Of a stretch of 6,449 nt of DNA, positions 4,612 through 6,449 are shown one piece after another. How positions within the stretch are numbered: position 1 is the first letter of the stretch; each line of letters opens with the position of its first letter. This DNA is from Actinomycetota bacterium (GTDB taxonomy: Bacteria > Actinomycetota > CADDZG01 > WHSQ01): NCBI GenBank assembly GCA_016781115.1, contig JADDQX010000021.1, forward strand, positions 1 through 6,449, read 5' to 3'. Position numbers and translations under genes: made by a program. The notes below the pieces were generated by a model. That model was given only the letters and a program-made list of their open reading frames with translations. It was not told where the DNA came from and searched no databases.

Positions 4612-6449
4612 GCGGGCGCCTGGTGCCGACGCCGGCGCGAGAGGCGCAGCAGATAGAACAGCACGAGGAAGGCGAACGCCCCCAGGGTTACTCCCAGCGC
4701 GATGCGGTTGAAGGCGGTCGAGCGGATGGTGATCTGTTTGGTCGCGACCTCCAGCGAGCCGTCGACCGTCTCGACCACGACCTCCATCTGGAAGATCCCG
4801 CTGGAACGAGCTGTGGCATCGACGGTGAACTGGAAGGTGTCCTGAGCCGCCACCTGCTGTGGTGGTAGCGCCTGCGGCTCGAGCCTCAGATCCCGTTGTG
4901 GAGAAGTGACCGCCACTCTCACGGTCGCGGGGAACCCCGTCTGGTTCGAGACGACGAGGGGGATCTGGCCCTCCCGCGACGTGAGGTTGATCTGGTCGGG
5001 GCCGCCGATGGTCACCTTCTCGGTCTCTTGCACGATCTCCGCCTCCGTCCCATCGAGGTAGCCCTCGGCCACATCGAACAGGGACGGCGTCGCCCACCAC
5101 AGCCGGCTCTCTGCCACGAGCGTGTTCCGGCGGAGCCGGGCGATCAGTTGCTCCGGCGGCTGGAGTCGCCGGAAGCTGTCGACCAGCTCTGTCGTGGCCG
5201 CGATCGAATCGAAGAAGTCCGGCGACGGCTCGTGCTCCAGGGGAGGGAGGTTCTGAACGAACGACTCCGTGAGTGGCCGGGCTGGGGACAGCTTGATCGC
5301 TTCCTGTGGGGTCACAGTCCGCAACCACGGCGCCTCCCGCAGGCCCGCCATCAGCTGCTCCGACACCTGCGGGCGGGGATGCCACAGCGACGGGATGGTG
5401 GCTTGGACCACGCGGCCCGCTATCGAAGGAAGCTCCTGCCGGATAGCTGCGGTCTCTGCGAAGAAGTTCTGCAGAGCGAGCTTGCCGCCGATCTCCGCGA
5501 GCTGCCGGAAGCGCTCCGTCAGACCTTCGTCCGCCACCAGCCCCTTCGTCGTCCCCTGCAGTGTCCGGACCGAGACGGGGCAGGTGAAGGAAGCGAAGGA
5601 TTCCGGGCAGCCTGGGAGGGCCGTCCCAGCCGGGTTCGCGAAGGCCTCGGGCAGGAAGAAAGTCCTGCTCGCGCTGTCCGCGTCGCGGAAGCGAACCTCG
5701 TCGAGCGTCTGCGCCGCCAGCCGCCCCGCCGGCGGGAACAGCCACTCGCCCCCTACGTCGACCCCCAGCGACTGCGACAGCACCTCGGCCCCCTCGTCGA
5801 GCTCGACCTCGATCCGCTCCGGCGCGGTGCGCGCCAGCGTTGGCAGGTCGGGGAACGAATACGGCATCAGGAGCGGTTGGATCCCGTCTTCAGCGATCAG
5901 GGACCGGATCCGTTCGAGGAGGCTCCTCGCGGCAGCAGCCGCCGCGTTGCTCGGTGCGACGGGCTCATCACCATCGGGAGTCGCCCTGCGGTAGCCGTCC
6001 GCGAGGAGCGCGAGCTCCTCGATCCATCTGGGGCCGGGCACGATGCCGAGGTGGAGGCCGCGCTGAGGGATCTCGATCGTGCGGAATCGCGGGCGCCTCT
6101 TCTGGTTCGGGCGACGCTTCACCCGTACATTGCGCTCCACGGGCGGAAGCTCTCCCGCCTCCGCTTCCAACGCGTCGACCAGCCCGGGCAGCCATCCGCC
6201 GTCGGCAACGGCGTCTTCGATGGGGACCGTCCCATCTTGGAGCGGCGCATCGACCACGCCGTTCGGGCCGAAGCTCGGGAAGTCGTTCAGGGGGATGACG
6301 AGCGAAAGGTTCAGGGGCACCTCGGGTCTCTCGGGATAGATGATGAGCGGGGTCGTGAGCGAGTCGTGCTGCACGCCGCCGCCCGCGTCCGACAGCGTGA
6401 ACGTCAAGGGATAGACGCCGCCCTCGCTGACCGAGCCGAGGGACAAGCC
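4608..6449 (-). CDS. DUF6049 family envelope protein, C-terminal part (5' end outside window)
   Basis: The frame is open to the window edge, so about 613 residues are visible. The TTG at 6446 is probably an internal Leu codon: the first visible residues already read like the interior of a beta-rich extracytoplasmic domain (GGVYPLTFTLSD), and no signal peptide is present. The family assignment rests on recognised motifs (IPLNDFPSFG near visible residues 51-60; LHLGIVPGPRWIEELALLADGY at about 131-152, of which GIVPGPRW is the core; MPYSFPDLPTLAR at 194-206) and on position directly upstream of murJ, as Rv3909 lies beside MviN. A beta-sandwich-like region (about 475-577) precedes one C-terminal transmembrane helix (581-602) and a basic tail (SRRRRHQ), so the bulk should lie outside the membrane. 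The only two visible cysteines, C280 and C289, could form a disulfide. A strongly basic stretch at 105-122 is unusual. The biochemical function of the family is not established; a role with MurJ or in envelope assembly is inferred from synteny. Confidence 0.85.
   Translation of the reverse strand, partial: GLSLGSVSEGGVYPLTFTLSDAGGGVQHDSLTTPLIIYPERPEVPLNLSLVIPLNDFPSFGPNGVVDAPLQDGTVPIEDAVADGGWLPGLVDALEAEAGELPPVERNVRVKRRPNQKRRPRFRTIEIPQRGLHLGIVPGPRWIEELALLADGYRRATPDGDEPVAPSNAAAAAARSLLERIRSLIAEDGIQPLLMPYSFPDLPTLARTAPERIEVELDEGAEVLSQSLGVDVGGEWLFPPAGRLAAQTLDEVRFRDADSASRTFFLPEAFANPAGTALPGCPESFASFTCPVSVRTLQGTTKGLVADEGLTERFRQLAEIGGKLALQNFFAETAAIRQELPSIAGRVVQATIPSLWHPRPQVSEQLMAGLREAPWLRTVTPQEAIKLSPARPLTESFVQNLPPLEHEPSPDFFDSIAATTELVDSFRRLQPPEQLIARLRRNTLVAESRLWWATPSLFDVAEGYLDGTEAEIVQETEKVTIGGPDQINLTSREGQIPLVVSNQTGFPATVRVAVTSPQRDLRLEPQALPPQQVAAQDTFQFTVDATARSSGIFQMEVVVETVDGSLEVATKQITIRSTAFNRIALGVTLGAFAFLVLFYLLRLSRRRRHQAPA

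Noticed and set aside
4612..5745. Upstream open extension of the murJ frame (to a possible 911-residue protein)
   Set aside because: The extra 378 residues are Pro/Arg/Gly-rich with no hydrophobic segments or MurJ character, and they overlap DUF6049, whose own frame gives a sensible protein ending in a membrane helix.
1..6449. CRISPR array, tRNA/rRNA, insertion sequence or phage signals
   Set aside because: No regularly spaced repeats, cloverleaf-like segments, transposase motifs or terminal inverted repeats are seen; the whole window is filled by tightly packed genes of similar composition.

Overview
This is a GC-rich window in which every convincing gene lies on the minus strand, so transcription runs from high to low coordinates. 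In transcription order the genes are: the 3' part of a DUF6049-family envelope protein (4608-6449, 5' end outside the window), murJ for the lipid II flippase (3010-4611), a small TadE/TadG-like one-pass membrane protein (2566-2979), a transmembrane Ser/Thr protein kinase (1056-2549), an ECF sigma factor (497-1063) and a zinc-finger anti-sigma factor (81-500). Gaps are 30 bp or less and three junctions overlap (TTGA, an 8-bp GTG overlap, ATGA), so this reads as one operon. Its promoter and terminator both appear to lie outside the window.

The organism is almost certainly an actinomycetote. The order DUF6049 - MurJ - sigma factor - anti-sigma factor is the arrangement known from Mycobacterium (Rv3909 - MviN/Rv3910 - SigM - Rv3912) and other actinobacteria. 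The difference is in the middle. In mycobacteria MurJ/MviN is one long polypeptide carrying a C-terminal pseudokinase, a transmembrane helix and a discoidin-like ectodomain. Here MurJ is an ordinary 533-residue flippase, and the kinase-TM-ectodomain module is a separate gene with an almost complete set of catalytic motifs. An extra gene for a TadE/TadG-like protein sits between them. This suggests a lineage outside Mycobacteriales, but the class cannot be fixed from the sequence alone.

Taken together, the locus looks like a cell-envelope module. It encodes the lipid II flippase, an extracytoplasmic partner protein of unknown function (DUF6049), a sensor kinase whose outer domain may bind envelope carbohydrate or peptidoglycan, and a sigma/anti-sigma pair that could report envelope stress. 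The points most worth a second look are the unfused, apparently active kinase, the inserted TadG-like protein, and the anti-sigma gene. That gene stops at a TAG just after its membrane helix, although the same frame stays open, with similar low-complexity composition, to the window edge.
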